Part shown: piece by piece, positions 45,070 through 56,268 of the stretch
How positions within the stretch are numbered: position 1 is the stretch's first letter
How the letters are laid out: each line of letters starts with the position of its first letter
Assembly (NCBI GenBank): GCA_039619475.1
Contig: CM077116.1
Coordinates: forward strand, 33,677,183 to 33,741,182
DNA length: 64,000 bases
Reading direction: 5' to 3'
From: Icerya purchasi
Lineage: Eukaryota > Arthropoda > Insecta > Hemiptera > Monophlebidae
Translations under genes and position numbers: made by a program
The notes under the pieces: model-generated
Told to the model about the DNA's origin: nothing
Databases searched by the model: none
The model's input: the letters and a program-made list of their open reading frames with translations, nothing else

Positions 45070-45340
45070 GAGCATTGTGGGCGCTGCTCTGCAGTTGTGG
45101 CCATATTGCGAGATGTGATCATTGTTAATTTGTATTTTCTTTTTCTTTCTGTTTCTTTAAATTTCATCTGAGCATTGTGGGCTCTGCTCTGCAGTTAGGG
45201 CCATATTGCAAGATGTGGTCAAGGTTAATTTATATATATAATTTTTTTTTTTTTTTTTCTTTCTCTTTCTGTTTTCTTAATTTTCTCTGAGCATTGTGGG
45301 CACTGCTCTGCAGTTGCGGCCATATTGCAGGACGAAGTTA
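45070..45340 (+). repeat. Three tandem repeats in the 3' UTR of the nested non-LTR element
   Basis: Copies begin at 45070, 45170 and 45289: GAGCATTGTGGGC, then CTGCTCTGCAGTT, then GGCCATATTGC, GA and, in copies one and two, a T/C-rich tract ending TTCTTT. Each holds CTGCTCTGCAG. Spacing is 100 and 119 bp, differing by the length of the pyrimidine tract. Such 3' UTR repeats are seen in some non-LTR elements. Confidence 0.9.
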
Positions 45341-45708
45341 CTTCCTTTATACTGACTAGCCAGTAGTATAAGTAAGGTTTAAATAATTAGATAAAAACAA
45401 AAAAATGTCTTGTTACTTTTTCTTTTTTTTTTTTTTATTTTGTTTTGTTTCCGTGAATTTAGTATGATCTGAACGTTAGCCTGCTGGCCAAATGAATTTA
45501 TATTGTTCAGGCCAAAAAAAAAAAAAATAATAAAAAAAAATTGCATATACAATAATTGACTACAAGGCTTTAGTGTACCATTTATAAATAAATATATTTT
45601 ATGATGACACACACATATATGTATATATATATATATCTAATTATAAAAATATTTCCGTAACTCCCCCCCCCCCCGAAATTTTGGTCTAGATACGGCCCTG
45701 ATGAAGAT

Positions 45709-48183
45709 GTATGATAATATAATTATTAATCGCTGAATACGTATTATTTTAATTTTTTTTTTGTTATAAAAATCGTATCACTACACGCTCTAAAACTGCA
45801 ACAAAATCCTCCCCCATTTAAAATGGTGTTTACTGAAAAATCTCCAGACGATATATTATCATAGTTTGTTTTTTTTTCATAATTTTAAATATTATACTCA
45901 TCCCCTCTTCAAAAGTTGATTTAAAAAATATGAGTGAATACATACAGATTTGCTGATCTTACAATTAATTCCAAAAACTAAATATACAAAGCTGAGAAAA
46001 TGTGAAAATCCATTTTTTTTTTTTTTTTCATGGCGCTAGTCACATACAAATTCTGACGAGCTAATATGATATGAATGTATCATAAAAAAGTAATGGAATA
46101 AACATTCCGATTTGCTGTTATTAACCTTTATCCGAGATTGATATTAGGACTGTAATTATGCAAGTGGAACGGAGTGTTTTTATTCGGTTTTTAAGCGACA
46201 GGAAAACAGTCAACTATTTTCTTATTTGAAAACCAGATTCAGAAAAAATTGTTTTCCATGTGCACTAAGGGTATTTTAATACATACGGATAAACAGAATG
46301 AAATCCAAGACAAGCTGTTGCCCCAAGAAAATACCGTTCGAAGTTACACTTGGAAAAAGTGGGGAAAGATAAAAAGTTTTATCACAAGTTGGGAAGAGTT
46401 TGTGTTTTACAGAGCTAGTCTTACAAGACAAGAGTAACATTTTCTTTTCATAGGTCATTTTCCTGGAGCTTACAACTTTCTAGTACTTCCAGATAAATCC
46501 TTATTAACGATTGGGGTATCAAAGAGCGCAGTTTAACCTCCGTGCTTCAAACTAATTCTAATTTTTATCTCTGTTGGCTATTTATGGCAATTATAGTCGC
46601 GACATTGACATTTTTATTGCTAATTTTCAATCGGTCTTTGAATCATGATTTTGTAAATTAACGCCTAAAGTGGCTACTACTATTCAACAACAATTCCGAT
46701 TAGCCGCTTAACTTTTCTACAGCATCTAGAACTTCACGTTACATTTTTTGTTTTTCTGTTGTTTAACAAAGATTTAATAATAACTCGTATTAAATGTTAT
46801 AAACATGAGAGAAGGCAGCGGAGTTAGTTATCTCATGGAAAATTCAATTGCTCTTACTGTCCTCTCTTTTGACCTTGGAAAGGACAGTACTCCATGTATG
46901 AGAAAAGATAAAGCGACTCGAGTGAATTCAAAATTTTGGCATTCAGCTTTTTGTACATGATTTTCCCGACGCTGGATATCTTTGTACCATTTTTCGAGGT
47001 GTTTATTCTGCGACAGATCAGCGGCAAAATTTTGACTCCGATAAATTCCAGTAGACTCTATCAACGAAATAACAATTACTTCTTCACGCTCCAATTTTCG
47101 ATCGTCTCCGAAGCAAACTTTTAGTGTTCATCATTTTGTCATATATACATATTCGAATTATTCTCTGATCGTGTTAGATATTTCGTTAACTAAATGTTGT
47201 AAACCATAATAACTTTCGATGGGAGTGTATGACGACGTTAAATCCTATTCTTATTTACACTTTCTTTTTTTTTTTTTTCGATGGAAAAGAGGGTTAATAT
47301 TAAAATCACTTTTTTTTTTAAACAAACATAACAAAATGAATTTTTACAAAGCTGAGACCCAACTTCAGAAGTAGAACCTAAATTAGTTAAAAAATTGGTA
47401 TACTTTGAAATTTCCAAAAATCTCCGGGACAGTTTTCAAAAACGGTGTAGGCAGTAAAATCGCACAATTTTTACTCACTTGAAAAAATTTATGGTGTATT
47501 TTTGCAAAAAATATCATTAAAATGATTTACTTTCCTCAGTGCAATCATTAAACTTTGGAAATATTCATTTAATAATTTTATTACATTTCTTAAAATTTTT
47601 TTCGCAATAAACAAAAAAAATCGAAAGCGGTAATTGACAAATAAAGCGGAAAAGTTCTCATTAACGTCGCGTTATATATTTCCTCTTCTTCTTCTTCTTC
47701 TTCTTCTTCTTATTATTATTATTATTAATATCATCATCGTTATTAACTTGGATACCGATCATAATGACGAGGAAAAGATAACGGCCATGTAAGAAATCTT
47801 GTCAAACTTTTATAACTTGTGGCTTATTCGTTTTATATAGGAGAGTTAACTTTTAAAAAAAGTGTAACATTTGCATAACAGCTGAAGGTATAATATTTTA
47901 AATATTTTCCGTAAATGTACCTAAATTAATTCCGAAAATCCCAGTATTAAAAAGAGTTGCGTTGTAACGCGTTTTCCCTCATTAAAAAAAAAAGAGTACA
48001 TTAAACTTGTTTTAATATCGAGCAAAGGAGTCGTCGAGAAATTAGCGAAAAAATTATACCTTTTTTTTTTTTTTTTTTTTTTTATTTTAGTAATTTTATT
48101 ATACGTAAAAGAAAAGATGAAGAAATAAATAATTACTTTCCATCGCATACAGGAAATTATTTCTGAAAGTGTAATCATCTCAT
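45709..48183. other. Unannotated AT-rich stretch with microsatellite
   Basis: (CTT)n/(ATT)n at about 47683-47727 and T-runs at 46012-46030, 47265-47279 and 48061-48083. A minus-strand open frame of 89 codons (46828-47094) has no motif I recognise and overlaps a plus-strand frame. Nothing else seen. Confidence 0.45.
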
Positions 48184-48553
48184 CTCAGGTGCCGTACGCT
48201 ACATAGCGCGTTGGCGCAACCTATTCGTACATTTAGCTGTACCGATATAGGTTGTGTACCAGGCAATTGTAATATGCAACGCAGGTGTACACACGCAAGA
48301 CTACATTCGGGACTGATTGAAGCCGCTTGTTATCGCGCTACAAGTGCAGTCCGTCCGGTGTGGGTCTGCTGTGTACTGACCTAGCTCGCATATGATGTTG
48401 TACGTGGTGGTTTGCCATTGCCTTCCACGTGACTATTAGCGATTATTTATTTTATTTAATTCTTGTAATAAGTTCGTCGTCGCTCGGGATCGAACCCGTG
48501 ACCGCCATATCGGAAGTCAAGCGCTCTAGCAACTAGGCTATCGCGACGACTAG
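48184..48553 (-). mobile_element. tRNA-derived SINE, fullest copy (copy 3)
   Basis: The head at 48476-48550, read on the minus strand, is tRNA-like: GTCGTCGC at its 5' end pairs with GCGACGAC 75 nt later, a box A (TAGCCTAGTTGCTAGAGCGC) and box B (GGTTCGATCC) are present. The T-stem and anticodon stem do not pair well, so it is a relic, not a working tRNA. The body continues to about 48184 and aligns with copies 1 and 2 (GGTTTGCCATTGCCTTCCAC; GACTACATTCGG; GGCAATTG; CCTATTCGTACAT). Box A and B make it the only copy here with an internal pol III promoter. Confidence 0.85.
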
Positions 48554-48804
48554 CGAATACTAAATCAGTTTTATTTTGGAAAAATCATTCCTATCACGCC
48601 AAATCAAAAAAAATTAATAATTTTTAATTAAAAAAATGCGTTGTTAATTTTTTATTCGATAATTTCGTCACCATAGAAAGTTTTCTTTAGCTCTTTCGCC
48701 GAAAAAGAATTCTCTAAATAACGCTGTAAAAGAAATTGATGTAACTTTCGTTTTAACAGATTAAAAAATAAACAAAAAAACAAAGAATCTTTTTGAATTC
48801 GAAT
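48554..48804. other. Short AT-rich spacer
   Basis: Lies between SINE copy 3 and the tail of the antisense non-LTR fragment. Nothing recognised. Confidence 0.5.
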
Positions 48805-49640
48805 TACTATTAATTTATTTATTTAAATTTACGTGCAATGCGCAGCAGCTCTCAGCTAGAGGCTCGGATAAATGTAGAAGTGTATGTTGCATAAGCGAAT
48901 TACGGAATTTGTATCGCAGGAAACTGATTCGGTTCGAAAGGATGGTAACCAAAGAGGATATTAGAAAAGGAGGAGGAAAGGTTATAATCTGAGAGAATTG
49001 AACTGAGGACATTCGGTGAGAATATGGTGAACAGAAAGGTCAAAGTTACATATTCTGCAGATTGGAGCCGGTGTCTTTTGCTGTAGGTAACCATGTGTGA
49101 GTTGCGTATGTCCCAGCCGGAGTCTGGTAACGATTGCGTCATCTTTCTTTCGGCTCAGATTCCATGGTCAGACATTCTGCTTAATTTGGCGAAGTTTATC
49201 TGAACACGGGATGACCAGCCATAGTTTGTTCCATAGTATGCCCGAAGCCAATTTTAGGTAGCGAACGAAGTCTGGTACCCCGGAGTGTCGAATAATCGAT
49301 GCAGCTTCTTTGGCTGCCCCGTCGGCCAACTCATTTCTAGGAATTGCCGAGTGACTTGGAATCCAGAGGAATGATATCGCGCGAGGCGAGGCAGATACCC
49401 GTAGTTTGACTATTTCCTTCGCAATGGGGTGTTGTTTTTTTCACTGAAAACATCGGATATGGAATTCAAAGCCGCAACAGAGTCAGAACAGATTACTACT
49501 GAATTGTCTGTTTCCTGGTTCAAGAAGAACTGAAGTGCTAGGAATATTGCGTAAAACTCAGCCGAAAGGACAGAAAAGAATCCAGGAAGTGAGTCCCGAA
49601 TTAGCACGGCATTTCCTTTTATCACCGAACGAAAGTGTCG
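48805..49640 (-). mobile_element. 5'-truncated non-LTR element, RNase H to 3' end (antisense)
   Basis: Minus strand: LSAEFYAIFLALQFF (catalytic Glu, about 49521-49565), VICSDSVAALNSI (Asp, about 49458-49496), then after a frameshift LWIPSHSAIPRNELADGAAK (about 49312-49371, His and Asp), an in-frame TGA near 49170, then VTRLRLGHTQLTHGYL (about 49087-49134) and HHILTEC. The tail is TAAATAAATAAATTAAT-like (48808-48830) rather than poly(A), a 3' end seen in I-type elements. Upstream of about 49640 the coding match stops, marking 5' truncation. It differs from the families at 38.4 and 42.6 kb in sequence. Confidence 0.88.
49410..49640 (-). pseudogene. RNase H N-terminal half of the antisense non-LTR fragment
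   Basis: Open segment carrying GNAVLIRDSLPGFFSVLSAE and CSDSVAALNSISDVF, then shifting frame in an A-run near 49440 so that the rest of RNase H is read in another frame. The open frame extends upstream to 49952 through non-homologous sequence, which is read-through, not protein. Confidence 0.8.
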
Positions 49641-51026
49641 AAGATAGGTGCATTCTGACCGGCAAGTTCTAATAAATATTTTTTTCTCGAGTATTATTAT
49701 GTAATTTTGGAGCGTTTTTTCGATTAAGTAAATTTTGATCAGCAACGTGCGCGCGTCGATCGTTTTATTCGAAAATCTTCGAAAGAATTTATGATAGTCG
49801 TTTGCGACGATTCCAAAGAAAAGTTGAAAAAGCAATGTTTCTTCACCGAACCAAAAGAAAAAATAAATAAATAAATCGATATTTTTAAAGACAAAAAAAA
49901 GTTCCCAAAAGTTTCCATTTTTACACGGGTAAATTCCCATTAAAAAACACAACTTCAGAAAATGTAATAAAATTATATCCCTTTTTCCCCTCTTTTTTTT
50001 TTTAAAAAGAAATCGTTAACAAAAATTGGTACTAAAATTTCCAGTGTTACCGCTGCCAAGTGTTACGTTAAAATTATAGAATGAATAAAATAGAGGAAAA
50101 AAATGTTTAAGAAAAAATAGAAGTAGATATATCATATATTTCAGAAAATTAAGCAATTCTAATATTGAAATTTAATAATATTACGGTTCATTAATATTAT
50201 TTACCTACTGGATAGACGGTGATCATTTGACCTGAATATTAATTGACAGACTCTTTGCAGTATATCTTCTATTAAATTTTCTTAAAATCTTCGTGTCAGT
50301 GATAATAATTATTATCGAAATTTTAATATCTTTAATGTTTTCTCAGATTAAAAGGTTTTGTTGTGGAGACCGGACATTGGTCGCTTTATTCTGGTTCATA
50401 ATTGATTGCAACATTGTGGTTTAGATGGCAGTTGTTTAAAGTTATTTATTTTTTATTCCGTCTATTTATTCATTTTTTATTTTTTTTTGTTTTTTTTTCT
50501 CTTTGTTTTTTATTTATATATTTGAAATAAAAAGGTTAGGTTCGGTTTAAAGTAAATTTATGTTAAAAGTAGCCAAATGATGCGATGCCAGACCAAAAAA
50601 AAGAAAAAAGGTTTTAATGTTGTCTTTTGTGGCAAATAGGGGCATACCGGCGATTAACGCTTAAGATCAGTTAAAAAGGGAAAGAGGTCGGTTAAATGTG
50701 AAAGAAAATCTAAATAGCAACAATGACAGATGAAAAAGAGAATTAACAGAGGAGTATTAAACAACAAATAATCGTGTATAACACTTTGAAGAAGTACATT
50801 CAGGATGGCGGACTGTTGGGTGTGGTCTTTTAGTCTAGGCAGCTCTCACTATGATAACCGTCGTAGTTAGAAACGGTAATTCAATTAAAATAAAATAAAA
50901 ACAGAAGAATATGAGATCCATAATAAAAGGAGTAAGTATATTATATTGGATCATTCGCGAGGGTGAACCGGAGAGAATGGCAAAATGTTTATAACTTTGG
51001 CAAATTGACTTGAAATTTCTTAGTTA
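49641..51026. other. Mostly unannotated; possible retrotransposon 3' stub at about 50370-50615
   Basis: At 50571-50613 TAGCCAAATGATGCGATGCC, AGACC and an A-rich tail resembles the 3' ends at 45.5 kb and 36.1 kb. A T-rich UTR-like tract precedes it. No coding sequence of the element is recognisable. The rest is AT-rich, with nothing seen. Confidence 0.4.
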
Positions 51027-52155
51027 TCGTAAATGTTAAAAGGAATAAGCAGATGGGCACATGATAAAAATCTAAGAATTAATGTATCAAAAACTAAAGC
51101 AATGGTACTGCGTATGAAAAGAGATAGGTATGATGAATACTGTCCAAATTTAATAATGCACTCTAACGAAGGTGTACATCAGTGGGAAGAAAGAAATGAA
51201 TGTGAGAAGATAAATTGCCGGAAGATAGAAGTAGTGACCCAATATAAATATTTGGGGCTAATGGTGGACAGGTGGGACGGACATACGGAATACATTGCAA
51301 AGAAAATTAGGGAAACATTACCAGCATTATACACTTTAAAGAAATATGCAACAAATAAAACGTTAAAAATGGTGTATCATGCGCTAGTGGAATCGAAAAT
51401 CAGATATGGAATTCAAGCCTGGGGAATGGCTAGGAAGACATACGTGGGGAAAATAAGTAAACTGCAAATAAAATGCTTGAAATTAATATCGGATCACAAA
51501 TACGAGACCGAAGGTGAAATAATACAAAAAGAAGACGTACTGAGGCTTAAAGGAATGTACTTATTCATAAAGATATGGGAATACATAATGTGACAGGTAA
51601 GGAAATAGAATTGGAAGAAAGAATATAAATAGAATACGGGCTGAGGGAAAACTATTTCTATTTCGCCGTTAGCTAAAACAAAGATGGGGGAGCAAACAGA
51701 TAAATACATTATAACGCAGTTGTTAAATAAAATGCCTAAAGAAATAATAGAGGAGGAAAAAATTTGGGTGAAAAAAAAGGAAATAAAGGGAATGTTGAAA
51801 GAAAAGAGGGAAATATAGGAACACAATAATAAGCATTAAATAAGAGAAGAGGGTACGGAAATATTGATAAGCAAAAGTGAAAAAAAGGGAAAGGGAAAGG
51901 AACGGAACAAAATAAATAAATAAAATAATAAAAAATAAAATAAATAATAGGTATTAGTTAGAGCTAAGTTAGAAATAATTAAAAATAGGATAAGTTTGTA
52001 ATAAAATATTTGCGCGGCGATAAAATTGTATATAGTATACAAGTAGTATAATGTAGGCATATTTAGATGTAAGAAAACTCGTCGATAATACAGCTTGACG
52101 AGGAAATGTGTAAATATTAATAAATATCGATATATTTTCAAAAAAAAAGAAAAAA
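51027..52155 (+). mobile_element. 5'-truncated non-LTR element (RT thumb to A tail), family C copy 1
   Basis: Starts after the RT catalytic box: ISRWAHDKNLRINVSKTKAM (about 51042-51101), YKYLGLMVDRWDGHTEYI (about 51244-51297), LPALYTLKKYATNKTLK, SKIRYGIQAWGMARK (about 51394-51438). Frame is lost after 51593. Downstream the C-terminal stretch GANR...NNRGG is readable only by comparison with the copy at 60058-60556 (KMGEQTDKYIITQ there). The 3' UTR ends ACTCGTCGATAATACAGCTT, GACGAGG and an A tail from about 52139. Shared 3' end and C-terminus tie the two copies together. Confidence 0.88.
51033..51593 (+). pseudogene. RT thumb/connection of family C non-LTR element
   Basis: Open for about 186 codons without lesion, from just after the RT active site to a TGA at 51591-51593. 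Motifs in order: RINVSKTKAMV, YKYLGLMV, YHALVESKIRYGIQAWG, LQIKCLKLI. These are the standard post-palm segments of CR1/Jockey-type RTs. It lacks the YADD box because of the 5' truncation, so no activity is expected. The first codon is TTG in the element, not a genuine start. Confidence 0.88.
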
Positions 52156-53060
52156 GAAAAGAACGATAATAATAAATGTAGTATCGAAAAATCAACGTCG
52201 TTGAAAAGTGACATCGATGTATGTATATCACAAAATGCAAGTAAATAAGTTAAAACGACCATTACATTGGTCTGCTCCGGTTGCCGGAATAATTCGTATA
52301 GTCGCGGAATCCGAAGTGAGATTTTCTTAAATAAACTGATTGTTGAAAACTTGGAACGGGTGTATGCGGAGAACACATGCGGGTAGGACCACTGAAAATT
52401 GACCAAAACCAATTACTTTATCGTTTTTCTGTTTCGTCATCGGGTTTTTTTAATTGTTTTTTTAGTGGTGCTCTTATAATGGTAATTAATGGATCGTTCG
52501 ATGTGAATAGACTAACGGAGTTTTTGAAGCGATAGGACGGCCACGCGAAATAGAATAGACCGGCGCGATAATCAGCCAGTACATTAGCAGAAAACAAGAA
52601 CAACTGTTCGCAACTCGTCGCTTGATTAATGAAGTTGGTTTATTTTGTCAGCTTTTAAAACTGAAATCGTGTCAATTTACAAACTATTCTGTCTTATTTA
52701 TGGAATCTCAAGCAGACGGCCTAACTTCCATCATCGCCGAATCCATCTCCCCCCGCTTCGCGCGATTGCCAAAGCTTCACTTAACAAGCCTGACAGTCGC
52801 AACCATCAGATCTCGATGATGGAAAGTGACTGTCAAAAAGGGCTGCACATATTTCCGTCGTCGTTCTTTCTTCTCTGCGCGGAAGAATAATAATCGCATC
52901 TTCCGCAGATGTAAGGCTTTGTTATGCGCGATGACAGAAAAACCCTTTTCCCAAAGATGAATAAGGCGCTTGCAAAGAATCTCGGCACGAGAGAGAATTC
53001 GCCGTCTCGACGTGCACCGCACTCAATTAGTTTTCTAGGCAACAAACGCGGAACTTTCCG
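52156..53060. other. Complex, GC-richer stretch without a gene call
   Basis: From about 52420 to 53060 the sequence is richer in G+C and CpG than its flanks and has few homopolymers. Several short frames overlap on both strands (for example 52622-52819 plus and 52777-53022 minus), none with a motif. It could be host regulatory DNA or an old exon, unproven. Confidence 0.35.
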
Positions 53061-55094
53061 AAAACGTACCGTCGGATGAGTGAAGAAAAAAAGTTTATTG
53101 AATCTGAATTAAACTATTCGGTTATAGAACAATATTAAAATAAATTCGTAACTTTAACTTCACATTTATTTATTATTAAGTTTGCAAAATGCGCCATATT
53201 AAAATATTAATCGACAAAGAAAGTAAACATCGTTGTTATTAATATATAGCGATAATACTAGTTCATTACATTTATTCTTTTTTTTTTTTTAATTTAATTT
53301 TAATCTTTAGGGAAAAACAAAATAGCGTGCAAGATATATCGGATTAACGATTTTGTTCAATTTTCTTTTTTCTTTTAAATAATAGATATTTTTAGTAGTA
53401 CATGTATATGAAAATAATTTTAAAATATTTAATATTCATAAAAGTCGAAATGGCTGCAGTTAATTATTTTTAATTATAACTAAATTCTATTATTGTACAT
53501 CGACGCGGTAAACACTGCCAGTGAATTCTGGGAAATATCAGTGAAATTACAGAAAATAATGTAACAGTATACATCCGAATTGAAGCGGACAAAAAGAAAA
53601 AAATATATGTCGGATTAATTAATGAAAATATTTCAATAAAAAAGAAAAAGGAAATATTCAAAAAAAATATATGGAAAAAATAAATTCCGTAAAAGGAAAA
53701 ATAAAATAAAAAATAAATAAAACAGTAAATAAAAAATATTATTTTTTTAATAAAACGTAAACAGATGATTTACGCAGTATATTTGTACAATTAGAACAGA
53801 TCACACAACAAGAACAAGAGAAAATCGTAGTAATTTTGATTTGGGCATGGATATACTAGGCTGGAGGTACATTTTTAATAAGTATCGGAAAAATATAATG
53901 CAAACAATCTTAAACAATGTATACTAATATCGATTGAGCATATTATTTATTCGACAACCATGGAAACAATAAGTACAGGAACTATATATATTTTAATTTA
54001 ATTTCAAAATGCAGTAACTAATTAGAAGTTAATTGAGATTATATACTTAATAGTAGTAGTAATAATAATAATCAGTTCAAATCAAATTAATTTATTGTGT
54101 AAGTTTATAAATGTAACATAATTAAGCAAATATGCGCATAGCTGCGCGAGCAGTGCGATTATTATTATTTTTTAATAGTATGAATTAAACGTAAATCGAA
54201 TAATTACAAATCAACTGGGTCTTGAATTATATTTTCATTTTTTTTTTTTTTTTTCAGTTCAAAAATATGTAATGTATAATCACCCATTTGGCCCTTGTTT
54301 ATAAATATTAATACTCTGGCAATTCATACTTGTAATCAATCATAATTTTAAGTTATTTCATTCCACAATTAAAGCTAAATTAAATTAACATTTCCAGCAC
54401 AGCCCAGACGTTCGTTACAATAGCTTTCTAAATCTACGTAAACATCCCCGAATTCACTCATGCTAATATACACTTATATCTACACAAACATATAAGCGTG
54501 CGCGCTCACACACATTTCCATATACACATACACCTACCTACATGTATATAGTATATATACGGACACACACGTACCTAGTAAATACACATGCACGCACACT
54601 TATTTATGCAAACTTTTCTACAAGCCACACCTGTCTGTCTATAGTACACAGACCTACGCATACGCGCATCCGCACCTTCCGTAATATATGTATATATATA
54701 TATAAATATATATATTCACATATACATACATACACATACACATACATAATAATAATAATAATAATAATAGCAAAGTTAAACGTCTATTTAAAAATACAAA
54801 TATGAAATAATAAAAATTTGAAACTTGTTTATTAAAAGATGAATAATTCACTCTGTTGCCAAATTGAAATAAAATAAATTATATTACTTATATTAGCAAA
54901 ACGATGGTAACATAATAATGTCCTTGTCTTAATGTTTTCGGGCTTGGCTCATCTTTAACTAAACAAGTACGGCGAAACGCATAGAAAAGAAAAAACGAAA
55001 AACACAATCACCTCACAATCGCGCATAAGTAATAATATTTATTTTATTAGTTGAAATTTAAAAATAACTAGGTAATAAATATTAGATCACTGAG
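53061..55094. other. AT-rich DNA with cryptic simple sequence
   Basis: Very AT-rich. From about 54470 to 54770 it is a mixture of CA/TA-rich words (ACACAC, ATACAC, TATATA) ending in (AAT)n at 54748-54769. No gene or transposon terminus seen. Confidence 0.5.
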
Positions 55095-55526
55095 AAAAAA
55101 ATTATAACCAGATACAGATAATAGTAAACGAAGAGCATCCTGACATCGTAGAAGGTTATGATTGTACTGCGAAGATAAGAGTAAACAGGAGAGGTGGAGG
55201 AGTTGCGATATATACATACAAACTCATTGAAAGCACAATTATGGATGCGGAGTGGTATGTTGCGAAACAATTGGCTTAAAAATATAATTAAAAAAAGAAA
55301 AGGAGTTAATTATCCTAAGAATTTGTAGATCGCAAAATAGTAATAAAAAAGAATTCATAAAATAATTAAAGAATCAGATATATGTGTTGATAAGCACATT
55401 AATTTGCTGGAAAGGACAAAACAGAATAATAAATACAGGGGACATGTTAGCAGGAAAAGGTTTTAAAGGAAATATTAATGTGATTACACAAGAGAAAATA
55501 ATTCTAGATAATTTAAAAAGATATTC

Positions 55527-55957
55527 GTGCATAGATCACTCTATACGAAAGTAAAAAAATATATAAAGGAAAATGCTATTGTTACTGATAATAAGATAGC
55601 AGAATGCTATACAATCATTTGTAAATTAGAAAGAAAAGGAACACTCATAACGGAAGGAATCGAAAAATACAACCCTAGATATATTGAACAAGAATTGCGA
55701 AGTATACTAAGAAATGAGAAATGGAGAAACATAGCACATCGTACGAAAAAATTGAAAGTAAATTTAAAACGATCTATGATAAATGTAAAAAAGCAAGTAG
55801 AAAACATACAAGAATCAAACAATGGATAACACGTGATTTAATAAAGCTGATGAATAAACGTGACAAATTATTTAAAAAATGGAAATCTAACATATATAAT
55901 AACGAATACAGAAAACAGTATAAACAGGTAAGAAATAAATTAAATAAGTTAATTTGA
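55527..55957 (+). pseudogene. Endonuclease-RT linker of the interrupted non-LTR element
   Basis: Two overlapping open frames (55527-55829 and 55721-55957) are parts of one original frame split by a frameshift near 55730-55770. Composition is Lys/Asn/Ile-rich. HTRIKQWITRDLIKLMNKRD is the recognisable segment; similar 'WxTxxLxxxxxxRDxL' stretches precede the RT in CR1/Jockey-type elements. Confidence 0.75.
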
Positions 55958-56268
55958 GAGAAGATAGACATGTTTTGTAAAATACAACTAGAAAAAGCAC
56001 AAGGAGATATAAAAAAATATGGGAAATAATAAATGGAATAACAGGGAGAGGAAAAAATAGATCCAGCGATAAAATTATACTAACACATTTTAAAAATCGA
56101 ACATTAACTCAGATTGTAAATAATTTTGTTAATTATTTCTCAACAGAAGTATATAAAAATATTCATAAATGTAACGTAACACTATATGAAAATTAAATCA
56201 GTGCAGATAATCAAATATTACCAAATACAAATAGGGAACAAACTAAACTCATTATAAATAAATTAAAC

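Larger units (their letters stand above)
42598..45535 (+). mobile_element. Non-LTR retrotransposon with RNase H, RT core deleted
   Basis: Starts near the end of the APE endonuclease and runs through the linker, RT thumb, RNase H and C-terminal region to a 3' UTR with three ~100-120 bp repeats and an A tail (about 45513-45526, then interrupted). Possession of RNase H points to the I/R1/LOA side of non-LTR elements. A deletion at about 43395-43403 removed the RT fingers and palm. The 5' end is truncated within the endonuclease. Two in-frame stop codons interrupt the coding region, yet reading frame is otherwise well kept, suggesting fairly recent insertion. Confidence 0.9.
42398..45708. mobile_element. 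hAT-type element (3.3 kb) carrying a nested non-LTR retrotransposon
   Basis: Ends CAGGGCCGTATCT at 42406 and, inverted, AGATACGGCCCTG ending at 45700. Flanking 8-mers are CTGAAGAT (42398-42405) and ATGAAGAT (45701-45708), an 8-bp duplication with one mismatch, as hAT elements make. Only about 190 bp at the left and 165 bp at the right are non-retrotransposon DNA; no hAT transposase is present, so the carrier was probably a short MITE. A C12 run lies near the right end. Nesting order is inferred from the retrotransposon being wholly inside. Confidence 0.85.

Noticed and set aside
48476..48550. Functional tRNA gene on the minus strand
   Set aside because: Box A and box B and an acceptor-like pairing exist, but T-stem and anticodon stem pair poorly, and the adjoining sequence recurs at 15.6 and 16.9 kb, so it is a SINE head.
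51494..52412. Long minus-strand Phe/Tyr/Leu-rich frames
   Set aside because: They are antisense to the A-rich coding and 3' UTR sequence of the family C retrotransposon.
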